A stretch of 64,000 bases of DNA from Macrocybe gigantea. Taxonomy: Eukaryota; Basidiomycota; Agaricomycetes; Agaricales; Callistosporiaceae. The notes below the pieces were generated by a model. The model saw only the letters and a program-made list of their open reading frames with translations, ran no database searches and was not told the DNA's origin. The translations under genes were made by a program, and so were the position numbers. The stretch spans positions 744,001 through 808,000 of the forward strand of contig SJRY01000245.1 of NCBI GenBank assembly GCA_011319805.1, read 5' to 3'. This document shows positions 1-11,200 of this stretch, in pieces (position 1 is the first letter of the stretch; each line of letters starts with the position of its first letter).

Positions 1-128
1 GAACAGGTTGTATGATCAACGTTTAAGTCAAGGGTATAATGGCGTGGGGGTATTAATGCTTGTTGGAGTAAGTCAAACGGAAGAACGAAACCGGTCTCCA
101 TTGGCGTAGGCGTTAGTGACTTTGGGAA
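1..128. other. 3' flank of the C2-domain gene
   Basis: This is the short stretch downstream of the C2 gene stop codon. I see no gene or repeat in it. Confidence 0.5.
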
Positions 129-1790
129 TCAAGTATCCAAATTGAGTTCTCGATCTAGTTGGAGAGCGAGCTCGAGATCCTTCGCTTCCTGCTCCTTTTG
201 ACGTGCTTCTTCTTCCTGAGCCAGCTGGAGGGCGATGACGCGATCCTTATCTTCTGTGTCCTTTGGAGTGGTAAGGCGTAACCTACCACGGCTTGGGTTC
301 AAATCATCGCCAGGCGGCAGGGGCAGCGGGGTCTGGTAACGCGCCTGTAGGTACGGATCCGGGAACTCGTTCTCAGGTGGGTATGAGGGAGTGTGGTAAA
401 CCGAGGGCACGTGCGCGTGTGGTCGTCCGTCGTATGGGGTATATGTCGAGGTTGGTACTGGCGTCGGGCATGGGTCCTCAACTCTGGAAACAACGGGAAT
501 AGGAAAGAGAGGCGGCCCAGAAGGAGTTGACGCTGGTTCCGTCCAGGGGCTTGATGCAGCGGATGTTGGTGGGACATAGGCTGGAGACGGTGCCGGAGCG
601 AGCTGCCGCACCTGACCAGGCTGATGGTGAAAGGGTGGAGCTGTAGGTGCATATGCTGGATAGCTGTGAGACAATGAAGGCAGGACCTCTGTCCGATGAG
701 GAGGCGAGGCTGACGGATGACGCCCACGCGTCGGCGCTGGTTGGGGAGAAGAAGAGGGTGCGGGTCCTGGATAGATGTGAGACGATGGAGGTAGGACGTC
801 TGTATGACGAGGAGGCGAGGCGGATGGATGGCGTCCGTGCGTTAACACTGGTTGTGGCGAAGAGCCGGACGCCGGTCCTGGACGCAGGACATTGGGCACA
901 TGAGCTACTGGCGCGGGCCTTTCGTGCGATTTCGGCCGCGCAATGCCACCAGCCGGTAACAGAGCGTTGGGCAAGGGTGCATGTGAATGAGGTTCCACAG
1001 GAAGGGGTGGCAAGGGCGACTCCGCGCGTACGGAGGAAAGAGAAGACGAGCGTGAAGAATGGGATGATCCTGGAGCTAGGTGCTTGCCATCAGAAGCAGG
1101 AAAGTTGTTTCCTTGTCCGAGATGTGAGCCAGCGCCCTTGCCATCGAGATGAGATGCACTCGATTTGGGGCTTGAAGACGGCGGAGGCCGATAGAGCCTT
1201 TCTGATGGTGAGAGCTTCGACGGCCTGCGCGTCAGAAGGCTGGACACGATGAGCGTGTCATTCGGAGCTGGCGCGGGCCCATTGGAGAAGAACGTCATCT
1301 CCAAGTACACCTCTCCGCGAACAACGTTGTTCAGGCCAAGACCAACCCAATCTGAGGCGACGTATCATTCGACCGGAATATCCAAGACGCTCGAGAATGT
1401 GACTTGCCGTCGAATTCGCCCGTTCTCAGGGTTTCTGTAATATCAACCTCGCCCTTGCCCAGGAGGTCATCGGATCTGGGCTCCTTTGCGTAACACGCGA
1501 CTTGGAGTTTTCTGAAATTTTCTGCCGTGTCCTTCATCACCGGGTATCTCAGTTCTGCGTCCCATACAGGGTGTTGACCACCCTTCACGTCAACCGGCGT
1601 CCGTTTCACAACTCCTAAGAAGGACAGAGGTCGGTGATCGGTCTGTATAGGTAATCATTAATCACAGTTTAATGGACACACCGTTCAGAGACACCTGTGC
1701 GAATACGTCTTGTTTATAGAACGAATGTTTGTCGTGTAGGTTTCTAGCCTTGAGGACGACAACGACCAACGTTCCTATCTCGTTTTCCAT
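129..1790 (-). CDS. C2-domain protein, Inn1/Fic1 (ingression) type
   Basis: Three exons were rebuilt: 1790-1682, 1614-1408 and 1351-129, giving 512 aa in one frame. The N-terminus (about residues 1-125) is a C2 domain: MENEIGTLVVVVLKARNL, then KRTPVDVKGGQHPVWD, LGKGEVDITETL and GEVYLEMTFF. This is the layout of fungal ingression proteins (yeast Inn1, fission yeast Fic1), in which an N-terminal C2 domain is followed by a long proline-rich tail that binds SH3 proteins at the division site. Here residues about 150-460 are rich in Pro and Ser with many PxxP motifs. The last 40 residues are a charged helix with ALQLAQEEEA and LALQLDREL, resembling ubiquitin-interacting motifs. Intron 1 is GT-AG (1615-1681). 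Intron 2 (1352-1407) appears to start with GC and restores the family motif GEFDDWVGL. A role in septum ingression is inferred from the family. Confidence 0.8.
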
Positions 1791-1952
1791 GTCTTGTGAG
1801 ATTTCCGCGTTCTATCTACTTCGAGTGGTCCAACGATTTTGTTAGTTTACAGGGTATGCATGGAAAGAGTGACGACGAGGTGGCTATGTGAAACTAGGAG
1901 ATGTTGCCAAGAAAGGTCGGATGATAATGTAACCATCTGTTCGGTTTCCATC

Positions 1953-2041
1953 TTATCAGAAGCAATTTAATCTTATCCGATATCACAGGAATCTCGGCTA
2001 GACATCTTATCTGATAGAAATATTTTCTCATCTTATCAGAT
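1953..2041 (-). promoter_or_regulatory. cluster of four iron-GATA-like motifs
   Basis: Four TTATCNGA blocks lie in about 90 bp. Two (2007-2015 and 2033-2041) are exact reverse complements of ATCWGATAA, the extended GATA site reported for fungal iron regulators of the SreA/Urbs1 class. The other two (1953-1961 and 1973-1981) each have one mismatch. They sit 160-250 bp upstream of the C2 gene start and just downstream of NIS gene A. Which gene they control is not clear from the sequence. Confidence 0.5.
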
Positions 2042-2227
2042 TACCTGGCGCCTGTCCAACAATTTTGCGTCAACAATAAGGAAAAGGGTTCATGAGAGAA
2101 TGATCTGGCCAGCATTATTTTGACACTTGTTCAAGAGCAAATTTTGTGAGGAGAACATGGCAATTATATTCTAGATTTCAGGCGCACAAAGTCCGTCAAT
2201 ACATAACATAAAGATATTTCCTCCATT

Positions 2228-4415
2228 TTAGGGACTGGATCCGGGGCTGCCAATGATTCCCGTATCGGGTTTGAACTGAATCATGTTTGGAATAGGGTTG
2301 TAAACCATCTTTTGCACGCGATGAGCTCCTCGCAGGACGGAGAAAAGTTGGTTCTTACATCTCGGTATGAATCTCGCATCCGCATGCGCATCAGACATTT
2401 TGAGGGTACCATGTTGTTCTCAGGGCTGAACCAAGCGACACGAAGGCCGTGGTCCTTGGGAATTACCGCTAGCATATGCTTTCGCAATAATTCCCACCCA
2501 GAACCATCGGTATGTAATCCAAGAAGCCGGATGAGTCGCTGGACGTGATTGTGGACGAACGTGTGGTAGAATTTCGGATAGGTTTCTTCTAGTGTCTCTG
2601 TCGCAATACAGTGATTGGGAAGAAACTCGAAGTCGAGACCGGTAGATTGACAAAGGGTGGGCGGGTGAATGCGAAGGCCGCCGAGATCGCGGACGACGAA
2701 GCCGAGGAGTTCCTTGGTGGAAACGTCGAAGCGAGCAAGGACATTCTGCGCATGCGCTTCGAACGCTACGCCGTTGTAAATCAACGGCGGCAGTAATGCA
2801 TTACATGCCGTCTCGAGATATCTTGGAGCCGATGTCAATTTACTGCAAATTAGACGGCGCGACAAACTGACCGGTCAAGGAATGCCAGACGTTTCTCCCG
2901 GGTATCTAAGCAGAAGGCATGCTCTACTGCCGATGTCCCAATTGGCAAATTCGCATGGTCTGATTCCAGAAGAGCGGCGCATACAATGATTGTCTGGCCT
3001 GCCGGTGGTTGAAACTCCTCCCTGAAAATGGCCGTGAAGTGCTTAGCTTTGTCCGGATCGTCAGACCGGTACACCGCTGAAGCTGGTTCACATTCGATTG
3101 TCAAGATGCTGCGGTCGATTGCCAATTTTGGAACGACCTCGTTCGAAAAACGAGGTCCAAAATCAGCGGTGAAATGAGAGACGGTCCTCAATGCAGAGGA
3201 GATCTTGACGCCAATGGCCACTTTCAAGCTCATTCCCGGAAGCTCGTCCATGACAACAGTCCTGAAAGTGCACGTTACGAGACCAGTACAGCATCTCGTC
3301 ACAGGGAAGACAAACCTAATGCTTGATTGTGCCTTCGCAAGAACATAGATGCTGGCGTCCAGAACCTCTATGCCCTCGAAGTTCTTGACAATGTTTGGGA
3401 TTTGCAGCTCGTGAACGGGCATTATGACAGTAGATGCGTCAAACGGCAACGCAATGCCAGCGTTACTGGCCGCTTTCGTCGCCAGGCTGCGTATATGGTC
3501 TTCAAAGGGACCCAGAATGCTGAGGCTCCCTCGATGAACTCTGACGAAGCGAATCCTGGGACGATACCAATCGTATTCCATACCTCCCGAGGGCAGCATC
3601 CTGGCACGGTGCATCTGTGAAGGAATGTGCAACGCAATAAGAACGATATTGCCGTGAACAACTTACAGGATGAGTAGGATGTCCGGCGACGAGACTCTGT
3701 TCCCATTCAATTGAGGGAGCCATCAAAGAAGGGCATAAAGGCGGGTTCTTGTAGGCCAGCACTGTGGAAGGGGTCAATTATAATCCTATGTGGAGAAAAA
3801 CGTGCTCACACTGCCAGTCAAAGGAGCTCTGAATTTCCATTTTGATTGCGCCGCGCAACGTGTCGTTAATGACCACACCATCTACAAACTTGTCCCAAAT
3901 GGCGATGGGGTCCTCCACCTTCTTCAAAAAGGTAAAACGTCCCAACTCGTATGGAGGAGGTACGAGAATGGATTGAATCGTGATCTCAATGCCATCCGGC
4001 TGAGAATTGTCGCATGTTAGTGGAGATGGCGAGCAAGCAAGAATATGTCACGGACGACATTCGGCTTTCTGCCACGATCCTCAACTAGTTCAAACACAAC
4101 AGGGAGCATGTCGAGGGGGTCTAGGAGGCCAACTATACGCCCATGCTTGCGTGAAGTTGGATCGTCAAAAACAGGGGCATTACGGAGTGGAATGACGACG
4201 AAAACGTCGTTCGAATGCAGAGCCCGATCAATGATTGGCTTTTCAGACATGAGATGTGTCGACAAGATGATCAACACTCCAGCAGCCAAGGAATCATCTT
4301 GAAACGGGATGTAGAGACCTCTCAGTAACTTTTCGGTTACGAGGCAGGAAAGGAGGCGAGAGATGACAGCGAAGGCAGCATGTTGGAAAGGAGGCAGTCC
4401 AGAGCCCGACGACAT
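2228..4415 (-). CDS. NIS siderophore synthetase, IucA/IucC family, paralogue A
   Basis: I rebuilt seven exons: 4415-4059, 3999-3810, 3761-3667, 3614-3316, 3261-2872, 2821-2359 and 2275-2228. They sum to 613 aa in frame. The N-terminal two thirds are an IucA/IucC domain (GHPTHP motif spanning an intron, then LPGMSLKVAIGVKISSALRT). The C-terminal third is FhuF-like, with NGVAFEAHAQN and RDLGGLRIHP, both conserved ATP/substrate-site blocks of this family. These enzymes join citrate or another carboxylate to an amine or alcohol using ATP, to make hydroxamate or carboxylate siderophores. The predicted protein is cytosolic, with no signal peptide. Where paralogue B and bacterial relatives have HPxxK, this copy has an Arg (HPTHPMHRAR). 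The exon 1 donor is weak (GTCGTC, or GTCCGT three bases further on), and the last exon is tentative. The product cannot be predicted from sequence. Confidence 0.82.
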
Positions 4416-5473
4416 AATGACGAGATTGTACAAGTCCTCATACACCTAGACAAAGTATTTATGCAAAAGAGAGTCCAATCGCGTGGCGCTCGGCTTGAAG
4501 GGTGATTCTTGGCAGATGGACCTGGCCTGATTCCAATACAGTGTATTGGGGGACAATCATCGAACATACGGGGAAGGATTAAAGTGATGGTTAGTTAAAT
4601 TCTGTCACAATCCAGGAAAATCCTTACTATGGTGGCACTTTGCTGGAGAAAATAAAAGGATCCTAAGATGGTCAAGTAGCGATATCATCAAAAGATTAGA
4701 CGGGATAGAAGGTGGAAATAATGGATAAATTGTATTTGATCCTTTTGGAAACTATGACAGCTGAACGGCCATGAGTTATTGGTACCGAGAAGGGGGCGCG
4801 ACCGGGCGTGCAAGGGACTGATAGTGCAGATCGATACCGTCCTCACTGGAAGCACCACAATTCTGTCCAAGTTTCCGTTTTCGATCACAACGAAATCCAT
4901 GTTTGATGACGTAATTGTTTCGGTAACTCAAACATTCCCAAAAAGTCGATACTCAGCCGACCTCGGCGACTCGGATGTTCGGAGTCCGAACTTCGGACGC
5001 AGCGGAAATGAGTGTGCGATCTGAGCCAGCGCTTGTCGGAGATGCGGTAGCATGTCTTCGTGAGATGATCAGGTATGGCGACACGAGCCTGAAAAGTGCT
5101 TTTGCTTCGGGCCCAAGACATTCCCAGAAACCAGGACTGCATGCTGCCGAAAGTAGACCAGAGAGAATTCGAAATAACTCTGTTTCATGACAATTGAACG
5201 GGTCCCTACGGGGGCGAACTGTCGGTCCCCATTTTCGGGTATGGGGAAAATCTACCTCACTGGTGTGTGAACGAATTGACTCGAGATCCATTCTGCAGGT
5301 GAAACGGACTCCATGGCCGTGTTTTGTGGAGGCAGACAGTTTTTGCGTTGCAGTAGGAATCATACACGCATTCAAGCAAACCTATTTTCATTTTGAAACT
5401 CCGCACAAGGCATACTACAGAAAAGTAGAAGCTGAAAAAAGATATTTTATCCCGTAGTGCATGCCGTTTGAAT
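4416..5473. other. intergenic, probable promoter of NIS gene A
   Basis: About 1.06 kb lies between the two NIS genes. Its open frames lack recognisable motifs. I found no exact ATCWGATAA site here, only single GGATAA cores (for example near 4722). Confidence 0.5.
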
Positions 5474-7665
5474 CTAATTGTCTTCATTTTCTACACCACG
5501 ATAGTGAATCAGATTCGGGAATGGTCCGTGAAGATGCTGTCAACAGATGGATTAGTTTGTGTGGAGCAGGCTGGCAGAACAGATTGACTGACGAATCGGT
5601 ACATTCCCGACATTCTCATTCTGAGGAAGCATTTTGAAGGCAAAGTCTTCCTCTCCGGCGAGAGCCATGCGTCGTAGAGTTCATGGTCTTTTGGGATCTG
5701 GTCAGTTAAATGTTTTCGGACGATGTCCCAGCCCCGACCGCTGTAGTGTAGCCCCAGCACGCGAATGAGCTGTTGAAGGTGGTTGTGGAAGAGTGTGTGG
5801 TACATGCGAGTGTAGACGTCGTCAAGATCTGGGGCGATGATGGAATGACCATCCAAGAAGTCCAGCTCCACGCCAGTAGTCGCCTTCAAGGTTTCAGGAT
5901 GGACTCGCAATCCACCAAAGTCGCGGATGATGAAGCCGCGCAGTTCCTTCGTCTCGAGATCAAATCGAGCCACGCAGTTCTGCGGATGACACTCGAAAGC
6001 GACACCATTGTGTAACATGGAGGGGAGAAACGCTTTGAAGAGAATCCGGACGAAACTGGAGGGACGATGAGCACATGCAAAGTTAGATGAAATGGACGGC
6101 TTACTTGTTCAGCCAATCCAACCGTTTTTCCTCCGTGTCAAGTCCGAAGACACGCACGACCGCGGGGAGGTGTCCATCCCTGCCTTCATGGCCAGACTCC
6201 ACCAGGGCTGTGCAAACGATCAACCGCTCGCCTCGATCCTCGCTCGTGTTCTCGTGGGCTTCTCTGACAATAGCCGAGCAGTGCTTAGCGATCTCTCCAT
6301 CGGGGTGTTTATGAACCACACTTGCGAGCTCCTTCGCGACCGTCACAATGTTCGGATCCATGGTCAGCACGGGAACGACATTCTTTGAGAACCTTGGGCC
6401 CAGGTAGGCAGATGCGGGTGATATCGTACGAACGGCAGAAGTAAGCTTAAGGCCGACACCCAATTTTAAAGACAGGTCAGTATATGCATCAGGCACTTGA
6501 ACGGACCTGCACTTGACTGAGTGGAAGAATACGGGTCGAGAGCAAATAAAGCTCACCGGATGCTTTGCTGACCAAGTATTGGCAGATGAAATTCTTCCGG
6601 ATAAATCTCTGCTTCCTCGAATTTATCCTGTATATGCGTAACTTGCAGATCATGAACGGGAATGGCAACATATCCTTCTCGGACGGAGATATGTCGGCCG
6701 GCCTTGCGCGACATGGCATCAATTATGGGTTGGGTATACTTCTCAAATTCATAAGTGATGTGAAGGTTTTCCTTCGGCAACGCGACCAGCCTGAGGGTGG
6801 CATGGTATAGATCATAACTGCCAGGTTCGTACTGAGGAAGCGGGGGCAGGAACGCGCGAGTCTTGTGCATCTATCGCGGGGTAAACGGATTGTCGAATAG
6901 AGAGGGTAATGGGCTTACTGGGTGCGTAGGATGCCCCTCAACGATCGATTGTTCCCAGTCGATGCTCGGGGACGAGAACTGCGGTCCAGGCGGAGGGTGC
7001 TCATAGGAATACTCTGGAGAGGACAAAAAATGATGTTGAGCAAATTCTAAGGGGCAAACGTGACTAACTCTGCCATTTGACCGCGCTCTCGAACTCCGCG
7101 CTAATTTCATCTAACAAGGGCTTGGGTATGGATACACTAGCGGCATACTTGGTCCATATTGACAGCGGACCGGAGGACGGTGAGAGGCGAGTACTGGCGG
7201 GGACGTCCCACCCAGGTCCAGATAAAGTGCGGATGATGGTCTCACACAAGTCTTCGTGCTACCAAAGAGAGAATCAGTCGACGTCGTGGAGGACAATGCA
7301 AGCGGTACCTGATGCGAGTTAGAGCCCTGAAGTTCTAGCTCGACCTCAAACACCAATGTGGACATGTCTAACGGATCAAGCAACGCTATTTCCTTAGCTC
7401 TAGGGTCTATTCCGTCATGACGGAAGATTGGGACATAGAGCAGCGGGACCGCGACTAGGATGTCCTGGGCTTTGTAGGCTCTGTCCATCGGGACATCATG
7501 GTTTAACACGACGCACACTCCGGACGCCTCGAAGCCTTGAATGGGGAAATAGAGCGCGCGGAGCAAGGATTCAGTGACAAGACATGAAATAAGTCGCGCT
7601 GCGGTTGCAAAGGCTGCACGGTCAGCGGGTTTCAGACCGGCCAATCTGACAGCAGAAATGGACAT
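5474..7665 (-). CDS. NIS siderophore synthetase, IucA/IucC family, paralogue B
   Basis: Seven exons were rebuilt: 7665-7309, 7258-7069, 7013-6919, 6870-6557, 6506-6105, 6055-5593 and 5536-5474, giving 627 aa in frame. Motifs follow the family order: SCLVTESLLRALY near the N-terminus, WEQSIVEGHPTHP joined across an intron to MHKTRAF (the HPxxK motif is complete), KLGVGLKLTSAVRT, then NGVAFECHPQNCVARFD, RDFGGLRVHP and SKCFLRMRM in the FhuF-like C-terminus. Exons 2, 3 and 6 have exactly the same lengths as in paralogue A (190, 95 and 463 nt), so the pair arose by tandem duplication. The final intron (GTCAGT donor, 5537-5592) is less certain; without it the protein would end at 5509. It shares a divergent promoter with the ABC transporter gene. 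Its likely role is ATP-dependent siderophore assembly in the cytosol. Confidence 0.85.
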
Positions 7666-8289
7666 GGCGGTAGGACGAGACGGAGACTACGAGTTGTTAC
7701 TTTTTTGGAGCATCTTCAGATACAAGATATACAAGGATCATTAGGACGAAATACCTGGCATTCACTTCTAAGCCTGGGGCTGCCGACAATAGTATGGAAT
7801 TAAAAAAAAAAAGCAAAAACTAGAAAGGTTGTGAAATCACAGGAACCCATACGATCTGATAATCTATAAGATCTGAGAAGACTTATCTCCTGTTCTCGAA
7901 AAGGCTTGGACGCACCTCGCACCCACGCTCTCTTGCCGGAAACATGATGTGCTCGTCGTCAAAATGGCGTGGCAGCCGATTATCCAAATGGGTCATACAG
8001 TGGTCGTGGGATTTTTGAAAGACAACCCGATTTGGCACAAAACCGATTAACTCCTACAGGGGCACAAACTTGGCAATAACGGTCAACCATCCGCCCTACC
8101 TGAAAATTTGCATCTCCTCACCGAAATATGGGAAACACAAGTTCCGGGAAAAAGTATTCCGCGTTATGCAATACACACCTTTAGTTATCACGCGTTTCTG
8201 GGCGATATATAGCGCACTCGATGAGCTAGCCTGACGCGTCACCTTCCAGGTCTGGCTCTGTAACGTAGCCTCCCAGATATCCGATCGCC
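7666..8289. promoter_or_regulatory. divergent promoter, NIS gene B / ABC transporter
   Basis: This 624-bp spacer separates two head-to-head genes. It contains one exact ATCTGATAA (7854-7862) about 190 bp upstream of NIS gene B and 430 bp upstream of the ABC gene, and a further AGATAA core on the minus strand near 7883. The arrangement allows co-regulation of synthesis and export. Confidence 0.5.
7854..7862 (+). promoter_or_regulatory. ATCWGATAA iron-GATA candidate site
   Basis: This is an exact match to the ATCWGATAA site bound by fungal iron-sensing GATA repressors of the SreA/Urbs1 class. It lies in the spacer shared by the siderophore synthetase and the ABC exporter. The match is read directly; the function is inferred. 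Confidence 0.5.
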
Positions 8290-11200
8290 ATGTCTGAAAA
8301 GACGGACTTTAAGTCTGACGAGCAGCCGGAATATCCGCGCGTTCGGTTAGACCATGGAACCGAGTTCGTAAGGCAGCGTACTCGTTGGTGGCAGCTTTGG
8401 TAAGCTCATTACGACAGACTGGAGTAATGCGAGCTCATTAGAACTCAGGATACCACGAGGTCCACCGCCTCCGGCAAAGGACTCGTTACGCGATGCACCG
8501 GTAAGCAGGATCATTCTGTTTATGGCGCAACTGACTGTCGTTCAAGGTGATACCGTTGGCGAACGCTTCTCTTTTCTCTCGACTGACGTACACCTGGGTA
8601 ACCCCAATGATGGTATGTGCAATATCACGGTGAACTGAGAGTTTACGCCTTACCAGGCAATTAGGTTTTGGGTTATCAAAGAACTCTTCAGGCAACTGAT
8701 CTGTGGAAAATGGACGGCGGTCGCGAATCGGGCCCCTTGTCGGAAAAGTTGGACGAAGCCTGGCAACGTAGAAGGCTTGAGGCCGAAACTTATAATAAAC
8801 GGCTTCTCAGCGGAGACGTTTCTCCTGGCTTACTGAAGAGACTGTCATGGACATTGCGCGCTTCTGTCGCAGGTCGGGATTATTCCAGCGCGCGGGAGTC
8901 ATACGAGCGCCGGTGGCGCGAAATTGAAGGTCAACGTGTTCCGAGCCTGGCATGGGCTCTGAATGACACTTTTGGCTGGTTCTTCTGGTCGGCCGGTGTT
9001 TTCAAGGTACATACATGTTTGCGCAGTAGGCAACTCCTTGTTAACGCGCTACGTTCAGGTTTTCGGCGACACGACTCAGCTCATGGGGCCGCTGCTTATC
9101 AAGGTACATCTTATTATTCTTCGCAGTAACCTTGTTGGAATGACGCTCTCCCGATCAACAGGCAATCATTAACTTTGCCAAAGAGCGGGCCGCCGCCAGG
9201 CAGAAGGGAGTAGAACTTCCGAACGTCGGTCGTGGAATCGGCCTGGGGATTGGTTTATTGTTTTTCATCATTATTACCAGCATTTCACAACATCAAGTTG
9301 GTGGCTCTTGTCATTCTACATTCGTGAACTGATGATTCAGCTAGTTCTTCTGGCGTGCGATGACAACGGGTGTCCTTGCGCGGGGAGCACTCATTAGCTC
9401 TGTATATAAGCGCGGCATCCGCTTTACCAACAAAGCTAGGACGACGATACCGAATTCGAGTTTGGTCAATCACATCTCAACAGATGTGAGCCGTTATGGA
9501 CCTTCACTCATTCGTGCCTATTGACTCTTTCCTAAGATTAGCCGCATCGACACCTGCGCTCAGTGGTTTGTATGTTTTCGGATTGATCTAGTCTGTGTGC
9601 AACCTATTGATGGCGATTGTTCATTGTAGCACGCAGGTAGGCCGGATGATAATGTCTCATCTCTGACCTTCATCTCATTCCTGGTGAAGGATGGACGGCA
9701 CCTGTTCAAATCCTAGTTTGTTTAATCATTCTGCTAGTTCAGGTATGTTTTTACTTGGAAAACACTCCAGCATTAATGCCTTTACCTCTAGCTGGGACCT
9801 TCAGCATTGGCAGGCTTTGCCCTTTTCCTTTTTATAACGCCCATTCAGGAACGTGTCATGGCGCACCAACTTCGCATTCGCCGAGAGTCAATGAAGCATT
9901 CCGATCAACGCGCAAAGACGCTACTTGAAATTCTTGGTATGTCGTATGTTTCTTCTGAATTACAAAAGATTCACAGCTGCGAAACAGGTGCAATGCGCAT
10001 TGTGAAATATTTCTGTTACGAGATTCCTTTCATGAAAAGTCCGTCCAGTTAATTGAACACTGTAATGGTTTCCAAAGCAACGTTGGTTTAGGACTGTACG
10101 ACATACGGATCGAGGAACTCCGAGGTATAAAACGAATTCAAAACGCTCAATCCGCTAAGTCAGAACTTGACTTGCTTGTATCTGATGATGTTTTTTCCTG
10201 ATGGCCCTCACAGTGCCGCATTTGCATATTCCATCCCCGTCCTCGCAGCTACACTGGCATTCGTGACCTATACCCGAATCACCGAGGATTTCGATGTAGC
10301 TGTCATCTTCGCCTCACTCAGTCTCTTTCAGGTGAAACGACAATTCTTATCCATTACACTTACGGATCCTCATATGTCAAGCAGCTTCTGCGCCAGCCTA
10401 TGATGTTCCTTCCTCGTGCGCTGGCTGCCACAGCTGATGCAAAGAATGCTCTTCATCGTTTATCTTCCGTTTTCCATGCGGAAGTGGTCCACAACATTCC
10501 CTTTGTCATCAATCCTCACCAAGAACTTGCACTCCAGGTCGCCGGAGCGACCTTCGAGTGGGAGCAGCCCTACCTCTCCAAACATGGCACAGCGTCATCT
10601 TCCGAAACTTCGTCGACTCTCGCTTTTCAGGTCCGGGACGTGAATATAAGTGTCCCTCGGGGCAGTCTGGTGGCGATTGTAGGACGGGTTGGGTCAGGAA
10701 AGTCGAGCCTTCTGCAAGGGCTTATCGGAGAGATGAGGCGTGTTCAGGGCAAAGTCAGCTTTTGTGGATCCATTTCTTACTGCCCGCAAACCGCATGGAT
10801 ACAAAACGCTACCCTCGTAGGTCGTGTCAAATAATGATGTGAGATGAGCTTGCCCTGACATTCTTCAGAGGGACAACGTCTTGTTTGGCCAGCGTTTCGA
10901 CGAGGATCGCTATTGGCAAGTCATTCGGCACGCTTGTCTCTTGCATGACATCTCTTTGTTATCAAATGGTGATCTCACTGAGGTGAGTTCCTTCTGTCTG
11001 CGTTCGAAGCCTATCGATTTAGCAATATCTCCAGATTGGCGAAAAGGGCATCAACCTTAGTGGCGGACAAAAACAAAGAGTTAGTGTTGCCTGATTTACG
11101 GATTCCGCAAACTTGATGGCAGTCATTCATTCTCTTTCCTCAGATAAGCATTGCTCGTGCCCTCTACAGCGATTCGGAGATCATGATAATGGATGATCCT

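Noticed and set aside
647..1252. Plus-strand frame of 201 codons
   Set aside because: Antisense to the proline-rich tail of the C2 protein, whose exons join into one frame.
2822..2871. A 29-nt intron in NIS gene A ending at the first AG
   Set aside because: Too short, and it adds residues not in paralogue B. The next AG gives a 50-nt intron and a protein segment of the same length as in B.
4953..5375. Minus-strand frame of 140 codons between the NIS genes
   Set aside because: No motif, no plausible splice partners, and composition like intergenic sequence.
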